Assembly: GCA_009780875.1 (NCBI GenBank)
Contig: WQZE01000047.1
Span: 1 to 7,162 of the forward strand
Source: Bacillota bacterium
GTDB lineage: Bacteria; Bacillota; Clostridia; Christensenellales; Pumilibacteraceae
Direction of reading: 5' to 3'
Length of the DNA stretch: 7,162 bases
Shown: piece after piece, positions 5,476 to 7,162 of the stretch
Numbering within the stretch: the first letter of the stretch is position 1
How the letters are laid out: each line of letters starts with the position of its first letter
Made by a program: the position numbers and the translations under genes
The notes under the pieces: generated by a model
What the model saw: only the letters and a program-made list of their open reading frames with translations
What the model was told of the DNA's origin: nothing
Database searches by the model: none

Positions 5476-5676
5476 ATGTTCGGAAATAATTGTGGAAACT
5501 GCTGCGGTGGCGGCAATGATATTTTCTTGCTTTTGTTGTTGTTGTGCGGCTTTGGCGGTGGCAACAACTGCGGCGGCGGATTTGGTGGCGGTGGCAAAAG
5601 CATAGATATGTGCGATTTGGTTATGCTACTTGTCTTGATGTCTTGTTTTGGTGGTAGCAACAACTGCTGCAAATAA
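5476..5676 (+). CDS. Tiny Cys/Gly/Asn-rich protein with an internal duplication
   Basis: A 66-residue protein with a strong ribosome binding site (AAGGAGG at 5461-5467, 8 nt before ATG). It is built from F-G-(G)-x-N-N-C motifs at 2-6, 26-32 and 58-64, two hydrophobic cores (16-23, all Leu after I-F; and 48-55) and a Gly-rich centre (33-40). Nine of the 66 residues are cysteine. Residues 15-34 and 47-66 align without gaps with 10 of 20 positions identical. It resembles, in style only, the small Gly/Cys-rich proteins with a Leu-rich core found in many Bacillota, some of them spore-associated (YjcZ type); I cannot assign a function. The hydrophobic cores are short for a normal transmembrane helix, so membrane insertion, assembly into a coat-like polymer, or metal/disulfide-stabilised packing are all open. 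It is flanked by terminators on both sides, so it is monocistronic. Its coding status is supported by the ribosome binding site and the residue-level repeat. Confidence 0.8.
   Translation: MFGNNCGNCCGGGNDIFLLLLLLCGFGGGNNCGGGFGGGGKSIDMCDLVMLLVLMSCFGGSNNCCK
5518..5577 (+). repeat. First copy of a 20-codon internal repeat
   Basis: Codons 15-34 of the mini-protein: D, a run of hydrophobic residues, then F-G-G-G-N-N-C. The second copy lies exactly 96 bases downstream. Confidence 0.75.
5614..5673 (+). repeat. Second copy of a 20-codon internal repeat
   Basis: Codons 47-66: D, hydrophobic residues, then F-G-G-S-N-N-C-C-K, ungapped against codons 15-34 with 10 identical residues. It ends at the last codon of the protein. 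Confidence 0.75.
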
Positions 5677-5705
5677 TCACTTGACATAACAAAAAATTTA
5701 CTTAG

Positions 5706-5735
5706 CAAAAAACCTTGCCTTTGCAGGGTTTTTTG
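5706..5735. terminator. Bidirectional terminator between convergent genes
   Basis: CAAAAAACCTTGC (5706-5718) pairs with GCAGGGTTTTTTG (5723-5735) around the loop CTTT, 13 bp with one T-G wobble. The T6 run (5729-5734) ends the plus-strand mini-protein transcript, and the A6 run (5707-5712) gives the same T-tract on the minus strand, 57 nt past the stop of the minus-strand gene. Confidence 0.85.
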
Positions 5736-5791
5736 TACACCCTTGGCAAATCGCTTTTGTGGGATTTTGTCAAACAGGTTGTTTGTGAGTG

Positions 5792-7162
5792 TCAACTATA
5801 TATGACCAAATGCACAAGACGATTACATTTTTTTGCAAGCACAATGACAGACTCAGTAATCAGTGTGCCCTTGTCCAATATTTTTTTGCCCAGATTATCA
5901 TAGATATCACTGGTCAACAATTTGTCTTTGATAAAGTAATACTTGTCATAGGACAGACCTTGGGGCGGGGTTCTGGTGACCTCGGTGTGGTCGCTATCAA
6001 TTTGTGTTGGGAAAACTGCCGTATTGTGCAACTCTGTGGGGCGTGGCATAGGAGATTTTTGCGTGGTGCCCAAAAGTGCGTTGGGGATGGTCGTGTTGGG
6101 AGTGATTGTTTTGAGTTTGTCTTGTGGTTCTTGTTTTTTTTGTGGTGCAAGCATCGTTGTGTTGACAATTTTTGCAGGGCTCACAGATGGAAGCAACGGA
6201 TTGTTGTGCAAGCGGGGCACGGCTGCTTTGTCATTTTTTTGTGATGGGGTGGGCGTGGTTTGGTTTTTGGGTGGCACGGGTTTTTGCAAAAGTGTGTTTT
6301 GGATGGGTTGAGAGAGCGGAGATGGTGTGATTGACTTTTGCGGAGATATCACAAATTTGTGAGAGGTGTTTTGTGTGCCTAGCAGATGAGAGATGGATGT
6401 ATCCGTCGTGGATTGGGTTGGTGGGGTAGAGATGGGCGTGGTGTCCAAAGGGGTTGTGGGGATTGGTTGCCTAGGGGTGGGTTGCGTAGGCAAGGTGACA
6501 GAGGGAGTACTGTTGTTGACAGGGTGTGTGTTTGGGGACGTTTTTGTCTCCGTGGTGCTTATGGATGGTTTGGGAGTCGTTGGATAGGGCAAGGTATGCA
6601 AGCGTGGCGTGGAGGGAGTGTCCGCTTGGATGGGATTCGTTGTGGCAAGATTGTTTGTATCCTTGGGTAACTCATTTCTTGGAGGTGTATCAAGCGGTAC
6701 AATTTTGGGACTTGTGATTTTTACTTTTGGCAAAGCCGAAAGTTTGATTCTATGATTGAGCCCACTTGTTTTGCCTCGCACAATCATTTTTTTTCCGCTG
6801 TCATTGATACAAACTCCTGAGTCTGATACAGAGTGCACAAGGCTCAAATCATAGTTTTTTTTGTCCACAGCAATTTCACACACTTTGGATTTTTGCAGGG
6901 TGATTTCCGTCAAAGTTCCCATAAACTTGCCATTTTGATTGTAAAGTTTTTGCAGGTATGGGCAGACCGGTTTTTGTGTGCCTATCTCAAAAAATGAATG
7001 CAAATCGGACAAAGAGCGAACCACAATGGCATCTTGTGACAAATCTACAATATCCCTAAAATGCACAAACTTGCAAGGGGCATCGTGGGTGTCTTGCGTA
7101 TGGACAAGCAATCCTTTGGCAAAATGCAAATGCTTGTCAAAACCCACATTTTTGATGGTGCC
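5792..7162 (-). CDS. PRC-barrel protein with long Pro/Thr-rich linker (N-terminus cut)
   Basis: The frame is open through the right edge, so 456 residues are visible and the true start lies outside; the GTG at 7147 is probably internal. Numbering from that GTG, residues 1-50 and about 60-125 each read like a PRC-barrel. The first shows G-T-I-K-N-V-G-F-D (beginning upstream of the GTG), G-L-L-V and D-I-V-D-L-S-Q-D-A-I-V-V. The second shows K-L-Y-N-Q-N-G-K-F-M-G-T-L-T-E-I-T, later I-N-D. Residues about 138-397 are a low-complexity region dominated by Pro, Thr, Ser, Gln and Asn, without stable hydrophobic segments and surely disordered. Residues 399-451 form a small ordered end: D-I-Y-D-N-L-G-K-K-I-L-D-K-G-T-L-I-T followed by a short helix and L-V-H-L-V-I. 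PRC-barrel proteins act in RNA processing, photosynthetic complexes and, in Bacillota, poorly studied sporulation or envelope roles. The function here is unknown. No signal peptide or anchor is visible in the part present. Confidence 0.8.
   Translation of the reverse strand, partial: GTIKNVGFDKHLHFAKGLLVHTQDTHDAPCKFVHFRDIVDLSQDAIVVRSLSDLHSFFEIGTQKPVCPYLQKLYNQNGKFMGTLTEITLQKSKVCEIAVDKKNYDLSLVHSVSDSGVCINDSGKKMIVRGKTSGLNHRIKLSALPKVKITSPKIVPLDTPPRNELPKDTNNLATTNPIQADTPSTPRLHTLPYPTTPKPSISTTETKTSPNTHPVNNSTPSVTLPTQPTPRQPIPTTPLDTTPISTPPTQSTTDTSISHLLGTQNTSHKFVISPQKSITPSPLSQPIQNTLLQKPVPPKNQTTPTPSQKNDKAAVPRLHNNPLLPSVSPAKIVNTTMLAPQKKQEPQDKLKTITPNTTIPNALLGTTQKSPMPRPTELHNTAVFPTQIDSDHTEVTRTPPQGLSYDKYYFIKDKLLTSDIYDNLGKKILDKGTLITESVIVLAKKCNRLVHLVIYS

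Noticed and set aside
5405..5605. Alternative plus-strand frame overlapping the mini-protein gene
   Set aside because: The AAGGAGG site and internal repeat belong to the frame starting at 5476; this one is Ala-rich by frame shift and has no start signal.
5394..5795. 133-codon Pro/Leu-rich minus-strand open frame over the mini-protein
   Set aside because: Its Pro-rich sequence is the complement of the Gly-rich plus-strand gene, and it runs through the terminator at 5706-5735. The plus-strand frame has a strong ribosome binding site and a residue-level repeat.
1..7162. tRNA, rRNA, CRISPR array, insertion sequence, attachment site
   Set aside because: I looked for cloverleaf T-loop motifs, regularly spaced repeats, terminal inverted repeats and transposase motifs on both strands and saw none.

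Overview
The window looks like part of a chromosome from an anaerobic Bacillota (Clostridia-type) bacterium. The basis is gene content: a close RqcP/YabO-like S4 protein, an AroH-class (Bacillus-type) chorismate mutase, an HI0933/YhiN-type flavoprotein next to cytidylate kinase and PlsC, strong AGGAGG-type ribosome binding sites, sigma-A-like promoters and T-tailed hairpin terminators. The species cannot be named from this sequence. No rRNA, tRNA, CRISPR array, insertion sequence or phage gene was found.

Layout. Positions 3-251 (+) are the C-terminal end of a gene cut by the left edge, possibly a GH94-like glycoside phosphorylase. It converges, with one base between stop codons, on a minus-strand pair read from a promoter near 1701-1729: rqcP (ribosome quality control) followed by a fused ispD-ispF gene (two steps of the MEP isoprenoid pathway). 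A divergent small membrane-anchored protein (1853-2077, +) has a hairpin at its predicted mRNA 5' end and a strong terminator. Immediately after that terminator a near-consensus promoter starts a three-gene plus-strand operon (2195-5270): an HI0933-type FAD oxidoreductase, a fused chorismate mutase-cytidylate kinase, and a PlsC-type acyltransferase, closed by a terminator at 5292-5324. Next come a structured leader and a tiny Cys/Gly-rich protein with an internal duplication (5476-5676). A terminator at 5706-5735 appears to serve both that gene and a convergent minus-strand gene (5792 to the right edge). The latter encodes two PRC-barrel-like domains, a very long Pro/Thr-rich linker and a small C-terminal domain.

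How the parts relate. Most genes are housekeeping: isoprenoid precursors, phospholipid acylation, CMP/dCMP phosphorylation, aromatic amino acid synthesis and rescue of stalled ribosomes. The most unusual items are (i) the nearly linker-free AroH-Cmk fusion, which keeps a perfect internal ribosome binding site in front of an in-frame TTG where a free Cmk would begin; (ii) a flavoprotein whose promoter predicts an almost leaderless mRNA and whose N-terminus carries a four-cysteine extension; (iii) the duplicated Cys/Gly mini-protein with its folded leader; and (iv) the PRC-barrel/Pro-Thr-rich protein. The plus strand is visibly G/T-rich over genes of both orientations, which appears to bias the amino-acid make-up of the minus-strand proteins. 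I see no evidence of a defence system or a complete new pathway.
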